Assembly (NCBI GenBank): GCA_963836375.1
Contig: CAWIJK010000002.1
Location: 62,001-126,000, forward strand
DNA: 64,000 nucleotides
Direction: 5' to 3'
DNA from: CAWIJK01 sp963836375
Lineage (GTDB): Bacteria > Actinomycetota > Acidimicrobiia > Acidimicrobiales > RAAP-2
A program made the position numbers and the translations under genes. Positions 42,685-50,675 of the stretch are shown piece by piece. Every line of letters begins with the position of its first letter. Position 1 is the first letter of the stretch. Under the pieces are notes generated by a model that was not told where the DNA came from, did not search any database, and saw only the letters and a list, made by a program, of their open reading frames with translations.

Positions 42685-42891
42685 ATGGTTAAAGGCGAAA
42701 GGCCGAAGGCTCCTTCGGCCGAAGAACTGGTTGAAGCTGAGGACCTGCGGCAAACAATCAAGGACATCGAAACGCAGATCGCCCAGGCCGAGGCTGGGTC
42801 ATCGTCTCGGGAGTTCCGAGAGGATCTTGGAATCTTGCTTCAAGAGGCTCAGGCGCGGCTCAACGAGCTCATCCCGCCCGCGACGAAGTAA
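42685..42891 (+). CDS. Small acidic/helical protein of unknown function
   Basis: A 68-residue protein (MVKGERPKAPSAEELVEAED ... ELIPPATK). The middle is a predicted long helix or short coiled coil (LRQTIKDIETQIAQAEAG, LGILLQEAQARLNEL). It forms a two-gene unit with the basic protein just upstream, which may be its partner. Confidence 0.6.
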   Translation: MVKGERPKAPSAEELVEAEDLRQTIKDIETQIAQAEAGSSSREFREDLGILLQEAQARLNELIPPATK

Positions 42892-43259
42892 CCACCGCGC
42901 TAACTCAATTCGACCCCGCTTGCACCTCACGGCTCGACCGGGCCCAATTCCTCGCCCGGAGGGCGGAACCTCCCTTCCCGAACGGCCGGTTCGTCCGTTG
43001 GCCGGGGCGCCACCGAGAAGGTGCGTTACGAATCCACGAATGGCCCCAAACGTTCCGTCTCCCTTTGGGTCCGATACCACGCGAAGAACCACCTATTGGC
43101 AACCCAGCTCCAACGGATTCGCCCCCCCTTGGCGCGATAGTCACTGGTGGGCGGGTAGGCAACGAGGGGGGAGTGAGCAAGAGTCCGGACTCTCTGACCG
43201 GGGATCGCGAACAGGCATGTGTGGTGAAGGAAGCGTGGTGAGACTGGGGGGACCCCACG
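42892..43259. other. Gene-free stretch upstream of the HD-GYP gene
   Basis: About 370 bases with long open frames on both strands but no recognisable protein. It likely carries the promoter of the HD-GYP gene. The frames look like normal high-GC background. Confidence 0.4.
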
Positions 43260-43901
43260 GTGAAACACCTCGACAGAGTTAACCATGGCGTGTTGGCGGC
43301 ATTCGGTCGCCAGATCGCGGCCCACGATGAAGCACTCGGCCCGCACAGCGCGCGGGTGGCAAGTCTGGCTGTTGGGCTTGGGGGGGAATTGGGGCTTGAT
43401 GGTCCTGCCCTGAACTCACTGCGTTGGGCCGGGCAGCTGCACGACCTCGGCAAGACGACTCTCGCCACGCCACTCCTCATGAAGACGGGTCCGCTCGACG
43501 AGGTGGAGTGGACCGAACTCGAGAAGCACCCGATCGTCGGATACGACCTGGTTATCGAAGCGAGCCCTGAGTCGCACGACCTGGCCCTGGCCATCCGATC
43601 ACACCATGAGCGATGGGACGGGCTTGGCTACCCCCACAATCTGCGCGGTGAGGAGATTCCTCACTTCGGTCGAATCGTCGCGATCGCCGATGTCTACGAC
43701 GCCCTTACCTCCGACCGCCCATATCGATCGAGGCCGTACGCACATGGGGCTGCCGTCGACCTCATCGCTGCCGAGTCCGAAAGCCACTTCGATCCGGCAG
43801 TCGTTGAAGCGTTCCTGGCCCTCGAGAGGCGCGGGATGATGGGATCCGATCCGGCCAGTGGGCCCGACTCCGCCGAGGCTCACCGGACGATCTCGGCCTG
43901 A
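43260..43901 (+). CDS. Stand-alone HD-GYP domain protein
   Basis: A 213-residue single HD-GYP domain. The HD pair is H61-D62 in QLHDLGKTTL, with further metal ligands in SHHERWDGLGYP (GYP at 123-125) and AIADVYDALTSDRPYR. In active members this domain hydrolyses cyclic di-GMP to GMP or pGpG. No REC, PAS or GGDEF domain is fused. The GTG start is at 43260; the GGTG-preceded start has only weak ribosome-binding sequence. It may be an enzyme or a cyclic-dinucleotide sensor. Confidence 0.9.
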   Translation: MKHLDRVNHGVLAAFGRQIAAHDEALGPHSARVASLAVGLGGELGLDGPALNSLRWAGQLHDLGKTTLATPLLMKTGPLDEVEWTELEKHPIVGYDLVIEASPESHDLALAIRSHHERWDGLGYPHNLRGEEIPHFGRIVAIADVYDALTSDRPYRSRPYAHGAAVDLIAAESESHFDPAVVEAFLALERRGMMGSDPASGPDSAEAHRTISA

Positions 43902-43916
43902 GGTCGCGGTGGTCGA

Positions 43917-44267
43917 ATGACGGGGCGGACGTTCGTAGGCGGCATGAATGTCGAGAGTCCGGGGATCGGCGACCAGCGCTGGACCGCCACAATCCCGTTT
44001 GCCCGATTGCAGGTATCAGAAACGGGCCTGTGGCTGGGGACGCCTCCACTGGTCCAGAAGAAGTGCAGGTTCGTCGCCTACCTCAAAGATGAGGTGAAAG
44101 AGGTCTTCCGCTCCCGAGGCTCGCTGATCATCGGGGTCGGCATTGAGACATCAGATGCCAAGACGCACTACTTCTCCACGTTCCATCCCCAGTGGGTACT
44201 GGCCGAGCTTGCCGACCGGGGTTACCGAGTGGGCGAAGACCGGCACCCTGCGAGCTGGGGCATCTGA
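43917..44267 (+). CDS. Protein of unknown function, possible PH-like fold
   Basis: A 116-residue protein starting at 43917; an ATG at 43944 (MNVESPG) is an alternative start. The pattern WTATIPFARLQVSETGLWLG...YFSTFHPQWVLAELADRGYRV alternates short strands and ends in a helix, as in small PH-like domains, but I cannot assign a family. It is 15 bases after the HD-GYP stop, so the two could be one transcript. Confidence 0.55.
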   Translation: MTGRTFVGGMNVESPGIGDQRWTATIPFARLQVSETGLWLGTPPLVQKKCRFVAYLKDEVKEVFRSRGSLIIGVGIETSDAKTHYFSTFHPQWVLAELADRGYRVGEDRHPASWGI

Positions 44268-44505
44268 CAAGCGGAGCTCCGCTCCACCTCCATTGCGACT
44301 GTCCGGGGGGTGGCCCGTTGGGCCACCGGACCTGTGGACCCGGTCACCAGGGCACAGCTCGGGCAGCGTAGGAGCCCCACTTCCCGCCAACGACCGTCGC
44401 CCCGCGTTGCGGCTCATCTCCACCATCGTTTCCATCACGACCGTGACGCTCAAGCGCCTGTTCGTTGTTGGTTTGAGGGACCGGCCTCCCGGTTGTCGTA
44501 CTCTT
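44268..44505. other. Short gene-free stretch before the J-domain gene
   Basis: About 240 bases. No gene recognised. It may hold a promoter for the J-domain gene. Confidence 0.3.
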
Positions 44506-44865
44506 ATGCCGATGCCCACGCCCTATGAAGTTCTCGGTGTCGCTCCCGATTCCTCCTCCGCCGAAATACGGCAGGCATATCGCCGTCTGGCCGACATCTA
44601 TCACCCAGACCGACTACAGAAAGCTGCGCCCGATGTCCAGGCGGAAGGAAACCGGCGAATGTTCGAGCTGAACCTCGCCTACGAGGAACTGGTGTCGACG
44701 AGCCTCGTCGACGTGGATTACGACACGGATGGCTGGACCAACCGGCAGCGAGCAGCGACCACCGAGGCCCTCCTCGACGCCGGCATCCCCCATGAGTGGG
44801 CAGGCACGAGCCTCCTCATCTCGCCGGAGCACGAGGAGGCCGCCGATCGGATTCTCTACGAATAA
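44506..44865 (+). CDS. Small J-domain (DnaJ-like) protein
   Basis: A 119-residue protein. The J domain occupies about 3-70, with PYEVLGVAPDSSSAEIRQAY and the HPD motif in IYHPDRLQ, which stimulates DnaK ATPase. The remaining 45 residues (WTNRQRAATTEALLDAGIPH, SPEHEEAADRILYE) look like a small separate domain, not a zinc-finger or C-terminal DnaJ domain. The start is 44506; ATG at 44512 is equally possible. No DnaK is nearby. Confidence 0.87.
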   Translation: MPMPTPYEVLGVAPDSSSAEIRQAYRRLADIYHPDRLQKAAPDVQAEGNRRMFELNLAYEELVSTSLVDVDYDTDGWTNRQRAATTEALLDAGIPHEWAGTSLLISPEHEEAADRILYE

Positions 44866-44915
44866 CTCCTGAGGGGTTGGGGACCTGACCGATCAAACGT
44901 TCCAACCTCTGGAGC

Positions 44916-45308
44916 TCAAGAGCCCCCATCCTTGGAAGCAGCGGGGGCGACCTGCTGTGGGCCGATGCCTAGTTGATCGCACCGCTCGGCCAAATTGCCC
45001 AGGTAGGTGTCCATAGCCGAGAGGTCATGGGCATTGGCGGCAGTCTGCAGCTGTTTGGCGATCCTGACGATGGTGGGATCGGTCGCCCGCAGTGCTCGGT
45101 TGAGCATGTCCTGCCCGGCAATGTTCTGCTCGGTCACGCTCAGTTTCCGGTATCGACCGAGGACCTGGTTGTCGATCGCCGAGCACGCGGAGATATCCCG
45201 GGTGATGACCGTGGTCGGGGTGGCCGTGCCGGCGCCCGAAGATCCTGAGCAGGCCGCGGCGACGATGCCGACCGTGACGAGAACCAAGACCAGCAGTGTT
45301 CTGCGCAC
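44916..45308 (-). CDS. Putative lipoprotein of unknown function
   Basis: A 130-residue protein. The signal peptide MRRTLLVLVLVTVGIVAAAC has a lipobox (VAAAC, Cys 20). The mature part starts with Ser/Gly/Thr, followed by a helical domain with Cys (CSAIDNQVLGRYRKLSVTE, DLSAMDTYLGNLAERCDQL). It is opposed to the J-domain gene and downstream of the GH76 gene on the same strand with 335 bases between them. Family unknown. Confidence 0.72.
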   Translation of the reverse strand: MRRTLLVLVLVTVGIVAAACSGSSGAGTATPTTVITRDISACSAIDNQVLGRYRKLSVTEQNIAGQDMLNRALRATDPTIVRIAKQLQTAANAHDLSAMDTYLGNLAERCDQLGIGPQQVAPAASKDGGS

Positions 45309-45643
45309 TCCGTTACTCCTCGATCACCGCCCGGAGGCGCCTTCGACCTGTTAATCACTGCTCGGAGCCCTCACCCTTCACGGGCATATTCGAGCGAGCG
45401 GCAAGCCCTGCTGGCCGCAACAGGGAGCAATCAAAGCACGGTTCCCTAAACGTTGGGTGAACCGCACGTGACGATTTGGGTGATGCAGCCCTGGAGTCGA
45501 GGGATGCCGTGGCCCCGTACCAATGACATCATGGCGCCCGATCTTCCCTGGAGGATCTGCAGCCAGCGGGGCACCGCGTTGGTCTTCCGAGAAGGTCCAT
45601 CTAAGAAGGCTGAGACGAATCGGGAACGCTCGGGACGTCCGGT
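45309..45643. other. Gene-free stretch
   Basis: About 335 bases between the lipoprotein and the GH76 gene. Short open frames are present but I see nothing recognisable. It contains the likely promoter of the lipoprotein. Confidence 0.35.
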
Positions 45644-46747
45644 TCAGGGACGAGGCGTGGCCCCATCAACGAGCGCGTAGATCTCCACCATCGGTGCGGT
45701 GCTGTTGAGCGTTTGGGGGGTGTCCGTGAAGCGGCCGGTCCGGGGGTCACGGTGTTGGTTCCACATCTCGTCCCCGTACCTACAGACCAGCTCGCGATAG
45801 CCGTCGTTTGGCACCGCCTGGTCGAGAAGCAACAGATTGCGGAAGAAGACCGCGTTGAAGGCAGGGCCCTGACGCAAGAGGGTGGGCAGGTCGAAATGGG
45901 CCACTGCTGCGTTGGCCGTGTGCACGGCCTGGTCCAGGTAGGTCTGCTCGCCGGTGACGCGGTGCAGAATGACACCGGCCCCGATCATCGTGCCCTGGTT
46001 GTACGACCAAATGTCCTTGGACACGGTGCCGTCGAAGGTGATGCGGTCGAAGTAGAGGCCGTCGGGGCCGCCCAGGGCTCGGCGCACCCAGTCATAGATC
46101 CGCAGGGACCAGTCCTTGGCTGCGCTGTCCCCGGTGAGCTCGTGGACGAGCGCCGCCACCTCGGCCGTCGGTCCGTTCGAGCATGTGTTCCGCGAGGTGT
46201 TGACGGCTGGGACTTTCCAGCGAAGGCCCCCCGGGACGCTCCAGGACGGGTCGGTCGACCATCCCGAGGTCAAGAAGTCGAACAGCCGCCGGGACAAGGA
46301 GAGGGCCCGCCCGTCGTGGGTCTGTCCGTAGTGGCTGAGGAGGGCGAGGGCCAGCCAGGCGTTGTCATCGAAGAAGACGTCGCCGCCGGTACCGAGGGGT
46401 GGGACCACCACCGACTCGAAACCCACCGGACCCGACCCCTCGAGCGCCGCCGAGTGGGCGCGGTGATAGGAAGCCAGCCCGTCGGACAACGAGGCGGCGA
46501 GCGAACCGGCGGGGCTCGAGCTGCCAAGTGAGGAGAGCGTGCACGCCGCCGACCAGGCGTTGGCGAACGGCCAGAGGTCCTCGTAGGTGCGTCCGTCGAG
46601 GAACCGGCGGCGGCCGAAGAGGTGCCGGTCCGGGTCGTAGGAGCGACCGGACGTGATCGCTGCGAAGCAGGTGTCAGCACGGGATGAGTCCGATGGAAGC
46701 AGTCCTTCACCTCCGCGCGACGAAGTGGACAGGGTGCTCGCGGTCAC
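45644..46747 (-). CDS. Glycoside hydrolase family 76-like protein
   Basis: A 367-residue all-helical (alpha/alpha)6 barrel protein. The double-Asp catalytic motif is FFDDNAWLALALL (D127, D128). DLWPFANAWSAACTLSSL, SRNTCSNGPTAEVAALVHEL and WSYNQGTMIGAGV are other family landmarks. GH76 enzymes cleave alpha-1,6-mannan. No signal peptide is visible from the GTG at 46747, and no clear ribosome-binding site precedes it, so either the protein is cytoplasmic or the true start or signal lies elsewhere. Confidence 0.85.
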   Translation of the reverse strand: MTASTLSTSSRGGEGLLPSDSSRADTCFAAITSGRSYDPDRHLFGRRRFLDGRTYEDLWPFANAWSAACTLSSLGSSSPAGSLAASLSDGLASYHRAHSAALEGSGPVGFESVVVPPLGTGGDVFFDDNAWLALALLSHYGQTHDGRALSLSRRLFDFLTSGWSTDPSWSVPGGLRWKVPAVNTSRNTCSNGPTAEVAALVHELTGDSAAKDWSLRIYDWVRRALGGPDGLYFDRITFDGTVSKDIWSYNQGTMIGAGVILHRVTGEQTYLDQAVHTANAAVAHFDLPTLLRQGPAFNAVFFRNLLLLDQAVPNDGYRELVCRYGDEMWNQHRDPRTGRFTDTPQTLNSTAPMVEIYALVDGATPRP

Positions 46748-47074
46748 CGTAGCGGGCTTGGGGATTCTCTGTCGGCGTCGTTGGAACGCCAGCCGTCACG
46801 GGGTCCTCAGGGACCGGCGCGCACACCCTCTAAGCGATCCCCCGCGCCGAGCGCGGCGTAGAAAGCAGTGTCCGTAGGGTCGGGGCGCGACGCTCGTCGG
46901 GGCGTGGTGGGGTCTTGAGGTTGAACTGCGCCGCCAGTTCGATCAACGGCCGCGCGCCGATGTGATCCACCGCTGCAGGTACCGGGGGCCCTAGTGTGAC
47001 CGGGTGAAAAGCGTCGGTTCCCACCGGCGTGTCCCTTCCATCGCTGTTCGAATCTCAGTGGAGCGGGAGTTGAA
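46748..47074. other. Gene-free stretch, possible remnant
   Basis: About 330 bases. A minus-strand frame (46830-47024; VDHIGARPLIELAAQFNLKT) looks faintly like part of a transposase but is too short and unmatched to call. It holds the aquaporin promoter side. Confidence 0.4.
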
Positions 47075-47902
47075 ATGGATGAGGCATCGAAGGCTCCCGT
47101 TGGGTCTCCGAAGGTGGATCCCAAGGTCACCGACGAACTGATCGGTACCCGGTATCTGATCCGCTTCCAGGAGGACACCCTTCGGCACCGCCCGCTGTGG
47201 ATCAGGTTGATCATCGAGTTCGTGGGCACCTTCATCCTGGTGACGGTGGCTGCGGGCTCTGGCGTGATCAACCACTACGTCGGCACCGGACCGATTAGCC
47301 GGAGCGCCGCCGTGATCGCTCCCGGCGCGGTGGTGATGGCCATGATCTACGCGCTGGGCCCGCTCTCGGGGTTACATATCAACCCAGCCGTGACCCTGGC
47401 CTTCGCCGGACGGCGGGTGTTCAAAGCCGCATGGGTTCTGCCCTACCTGGCGGTCCAGATGGCCGGGGCCATCCTGGCGGCCTTGTTCCTCCAGGTTGTC
47501 TACGGGCACGTCTCCTCGGGTGGCAACTACCCGATCGACACCACCGGTGGCCAGTGGCGCTCGCTGGTCATGGAGACCGTGCTCACCGCGATCCTCGTGA
47601 CGGTGATCCTCAACACCGCCACCGGGTATCGCAGCATCGGCCACAACGCGGCCCTGGCGGTCGGCTCCACCGTGGCCCTGCTGGGGCTCTTCGCCAGCCC
47701 GATCAGCGGGGCCTCGATGAACCCTGCCCGCACCCTCGGCCCCGACATCGTCAGCACCGACTTCACCGGCTGGTGGATCTACATCGTTGGACCGATCCTC
47801 GGGGCGGCATTGGCCGTGATGCTCATCGGGTTGGTCCGGGGACTTCCCGACAAGGAGGAACGCGAGGCGGCCGAAGGGGGTGCCCTCCCCCTGGAGCGCT
47901 AG
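47075..47902 (+). CDS. Aquaporin / MIP family channel
   Basis: A 275-residue channel of six helices. The two NPA motifs are in HINPAVTLAF (103-105) and SMNPARTLGP (216-218). A 40-residue hydrophilic N-terminal extension precedes TM1 (LIIEFVGTFILVTVAAGSG). It conducts water or small neutral solutes. The selectivity filter cannot be set confidently by eye. GGGAGTTGAA precedes the ATG. It stands at the edge where dense host-type genes resume. Confidence 0.93.
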   Translation: MDEASKAPVGSPKVDPKVTDELIGTRYLIRFQEDTLRHRPLWIRLIIEFVGTFILVTVAAGSGVINHYVGTGPISRSAAVIAPGAVVMAMIYALGPLSGLHINPAVTLAFAGRRVFKAAWVLPYLAVQMAGAILAALFLQVVYGHVSSGGNYPIDTTGGQWRSLVMETVLTAILVTVILNTATGYRSIGHNAALAVGSTVALLGLFASPISGASMNPARTLGPDIVSTDFTGWWIYIVGPILGAALAVMLIGLVRGLPDKEEREAAEGGALPLER

Positions 47903-48022
47903 CCGTTTTGCTCCGGCTGCCTTCGGCCCGGCGGTCCGGTGCGCCGTCGTGCACCGGGGGATGCAAGCGAAGCGTGGCCCTCTTGTCGGCAGGACCAGCC
48001 GGTCGGCGCGTACCCTGGGCAG

Positions 48023-48295
48023 GTGCGCAAGCGCTGGCTCTCCGGCAGGGCGGTCGTCTTGCACGTCGAGTTCGGCGTCATCGCCCTCGGGTGCCTGGCC
48101 GCGGGGTGGTGGCAGGCCACCAGGGCCCTGGCCGGCAACGGTCTGAGCTGGGTCTACTCGGTCGAGTGGCCGGCGTTCGCCGTGGTGGCCGTTCTCGGCT
48201 GGTGGCACTTGATCCACGAGGACCCCGAGGCGTACCGGGCCCGCAAGCACAGCCCCCCGGAGTGGGAGACCACCGACTCGTCATCCGCTCCGTGA
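48023..48295 (+). CDS. Small membrane protein of unknown function
   Basis: A 90-residue protein with two predicted helices: GVIALGCLAAGWWQATRALA and VEWPAFAVVAVLGWWHLI. The acidic/basic C-terminal tail (HEDPEAYRARKHSPPEWE) would be cytoplasmic. The Trp-Trp and GNGLSWVYSVEWP pattern is one I associate with a conserved but uncharacterised actinobacterial membrane family. Start GTG at 48023; a short distance from the aquaporin stop suggests co-transcription. Confidence 0.7.
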   Translation: MRKRWLSGRAVVLHVEFGVIALGCLAAGWWQATRALAGNGLSWVYSVEWPAFAVVAVLGWWHLIHEDPEAYRARKHSPPEWETTDSSSAP

Positions 48296-48395
48296 GCCGG
48301 ACGCCGCGTCGGCACCTCGGTCGGGCGGGGCCGGACGCCCCGGCCGACGGGCGGGGAGGCGGGGGCTACTCTCGGACTCCGACCAGGGGAGGACC

Positions 48396-49643
48396 ATGAC
48401 GACGATCGAGGGCTGGGTGGCGCCCGGTTTCGAGGCGGTGCGCGGGGCGTTCCAGTCGAACTTCGACGACGGCAGCGAGGCCGGCGCCGCCTACGCCGCC
48501 TACCACCACGGGCACAAGGTGGTCGACCTGTGGGGTGGGGTCGCCGACGTCACGACCGGGCGGCCGTGGAACGAGGACACTCTGGTACTCGTGTACTCGA
48601 CCACCAAGGGAGTCACCGCCATGTGTGCCAACCGCCTGGCACAGGAGGGACGGATCGAGGTCGAGGCGCCGGTGTCGACCTACTGGCCCGAATTCGCCCA
48701 GGCCGGCAAGGAGCAGGTGACGGTGGCCGACCTGCTCTCCCACAAGGCCGGGCTGGCCTGGGTGGACGGGTCGATGACGCCCGACGAGGTCTTCGCCTGG
48801 GACCCCGTCGTCGCCGCTCTGGAGGCCCAGGCCCCCTCATGGCCCCCCGGCTCGGCCCACGGCTACCACGCCACCACCTACGGCTGGCTGGTCGGAGAAG
48901 TGGTGCGCCGGGTCACCGGCCGCAGCGTGGGCACGTACCTGCGCCAGGAGATCACCGGGCCCCTCGGGGCCGACTTCTTCATCGGGCTGCCCGAGTCCGA
49001 GCACAGCCGGCCGGCCCGGCTCATCTCGTTCGTCGACGCCCTGGCCGCCGGCGAGGGTTTCGGCACAGGCGCGGGCGGTGGAGCGGGGAGTGGGCTGGGT
49101 CTGGACGAGTTGGCGAAACTGGCGGGGACCTACCTGGCCCCCGACGGCCCGCTGACCAAGGCCCTCAGCGCGCCGGGCGGCGCGTTGGCCGACCAGCGTC
49201 TGTGGGACAGCGCGGCCCTATGGTCGGCCGAGCTACCCGCGGCCAACGGGATCGGGGACGCCCGCTCCCTTGCCTGCCTTTACGGCGCCTGCGTGAGCGA
49301 CGTGGCCACAACGACCGGGGGCAGCCTGCGCATCTTGACCCCCGAGCAGCTCGACCGTGCCCTTCAACCCCGGACCGAGGGGCCCGACCAGGTGCTCCTC
49401 GGACTCGACCTGCAATGGGGCCTCGGGTTCATGGTTAACCGGGGGCTCCTCGGGCTGGCCGGACTGGGTGGGCCCCGGGGGTTCGGCCACTACGGCATGG
49501 GGGGTTCGGCCGGATGGGGCGACCCCGACCTGGAGCTCGGCATGGGCTACGTCATGAACCGAATGTCGATGGGGACGACCGGTGACGTCAGGAGCTTCCG
49601 GCTCATGTCAGCGACCGTTGAGGCAGCGTCCCGGGCCGGCTGA
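48396..49643 (+). CDS. Serine hydrolase, class-C beta-lactamase fold (EstB-like esterase)
   Basis: A 415-residue cytoplasmic protein. The nucleophile motif is STTK (VYSTTKGVTAMCANRLAQ, near residue 69). The general-base Tyr motif is YHATTYGWLVGEV; HYGMGGSAGW replaces the usual KTG box as in EstB-type esterases. These are usually esterases or lactonases rather than antibiotic resistance enzymes. No signal peptide supports an internal esterase role. GGAGGACC precedes the ATG. Confidence 0.9.
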   Translation: MTTIEGWVAPGFEAVRGAFQSNFDDGSEAGAAYAAYHHGHKVVDLWGGVADVTTGRPWNEDTLVLVYSTTKGVTAMCANRLAQEGRIEVEAPVSTYWPEFAQAGKEQVTVADLLSHKAGLAWVDGSMTPDEVFAWDPVVAALEAQAPSWPPGSAHGYHATTYGWLVGEVVRRVTGRSVGTYLRQEITGPLGADFFIGLPESEHSRPARLISFVDALAAGEGFGTGAGGGAGSGLGLDELAKLAGTYLAPDGPLTKALSAPGGALADQRLWDSAALWSAELPAANGIGDARSLACLYGACVSDVATTTGGSLRILTPEQLDRALQPRTEGPDQVLLGLDLQWGLGFMVNRGLLGLAGLGGPRGFGHYGMGGSAGWGDPDLELGMGYVMNRMSMGTTGDVRSFRLMSATVEAASRAG

Positions 49644-49865
49644 ACCGATGTCGGCGCCCTGCGCGCCGGCGACAAGGGGTGGGCGCGGCGCCGAGGTGCC
49701 GGGGCCCCGGGCACGAGACCATCAGGTGGAGGTCGCAACCAGCTCCCCCGCCGATGGAGAGGTCGCCGAGGACCGTGGGGCACCCCCGGGCGTCCCGAGG
49801 GCCCGGACCGGCCGCCGCCCGGAGCGCTCTTCAGCCTCCCGAGGCCTCGGGGCCAAGGGAGGGGC

Positions 49866-50315
49866 TCACTCCACGTCGGCCTTGATCCGCTCGAGGGTCG
49901 TGCGCATGCCGTTACGGTTCGTCTTGCCCCGGGCCCACCCGAAAAGGGCCCAGTAGAGCCGGAGCGGGAGCGTCTCGGCGAGGGTGAACGACTCGGTCAC
50001 GTCCGTCCCGTCACCCTCGGGCTCCAGCTGATAGCGCCAGACGTTGAGGGGCTTGTCGCTTGGACCAACCCCGAAGGCGAACTCCCGGCCGGGCGTGCTG
50101 GCCGTCACCGTGCACGTCGTCCAGTAGACCGGGCCCCTCCCGTTGCGCTTGACGTGGCCGCGGAACTTGGCCCCGACAGCCGGACCGGTCGCCCCGTCGA
50201 GCCACTCCGCCTCGAAGGTCTCGGGGCTGTACCGGCCGATCTTGGTGACGTCGCTCACCAGCTCCCAGACCTTGTCGGGGGGAGCGGCCATGTGGACGGT
50301 CACGGCGTCGTGCAT
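49866..50315 (-). CDS. SRPBCC/polyketide-cyclase-like ligand-binding protein
   Basis: A 149-residue START-like protein: HMAAPPDKVWELVSDVTKIG, VYWTTCTVTASTPGREFAFG, GTDVTESFTLAETLPLRLYW. This fold has a deep hydrophobic cavity and binds lipids or polyketides, or acts as a cyclase. No residue marks it as an enzyme. It is opposed to the esterase gene and stands alone. Confidence 0.87.
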   Translation of the reverse strand: MHDAVTVHMAAPPDKVWELVSDVTKIGRYSPETFEAEWLDGATGPAVGAKFRGHVKRNGRGPVYWTTCTVTASTPGREFAFGVGPSDKPLNVWRYQLEPEGDGTDVTESFTLAETLPLRLYWALFGWARGKTNRNGMRTTLERIKADVE

Positions 50316-50675
50316 GCTCCAACCCTACGGCCCCGCCGAGTGGGAGGGCGCCGTCGGGACAGCCCCGGGCCCGAAGGGGGCTCGCCGTGCCCACCCCCAC
50401 CGGGATCCCACAGCCGATCGCTGTCTGACTGACGTCGACGTCGGAGCCGCCTCGGTGCTGGTCTGGGCCCTTGGCGCCGCCGGGCCCCGGCACCCCGGCA
50501 GCGCAACCCCGGGGCCCGGTCAGGAGACAGCGGGGCGCTGAGGGCGATCTCGACCGACCACCATTCCCCCTGAGCGCAATGACCACGTCGGTTGGCACCC
50601 GAACCCTAGGATCCGTGCCGGTGCGACTCGAACCGCCCCAGCCCGCACCGGGCAGATGAGCCCGAGCGGGGGCCG
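50316..50675. other. 360-base upstream region of the KimA-like gene
   Basis: No gene supported. Several GC-rich dyads are present (for example GCCGGGCCCCGGC near 50479). I looked for a c-di-AMP (ydaO-type) riboswitch, expected before many kimA genes, and could not find the GAACCCGTCAGCTAACC-type core. Confidence 0.5.

Noticed and set aside
46830..47024. Possible transposase fragment on the minus strand
   Set aside because: Too short, no recognised motif; left as an unassigned gap note.
50316..50675. c-di-AMP (ydaO) riboswitch
   Set aside because: Expected by gene context but the conserved core was not found on inspection.
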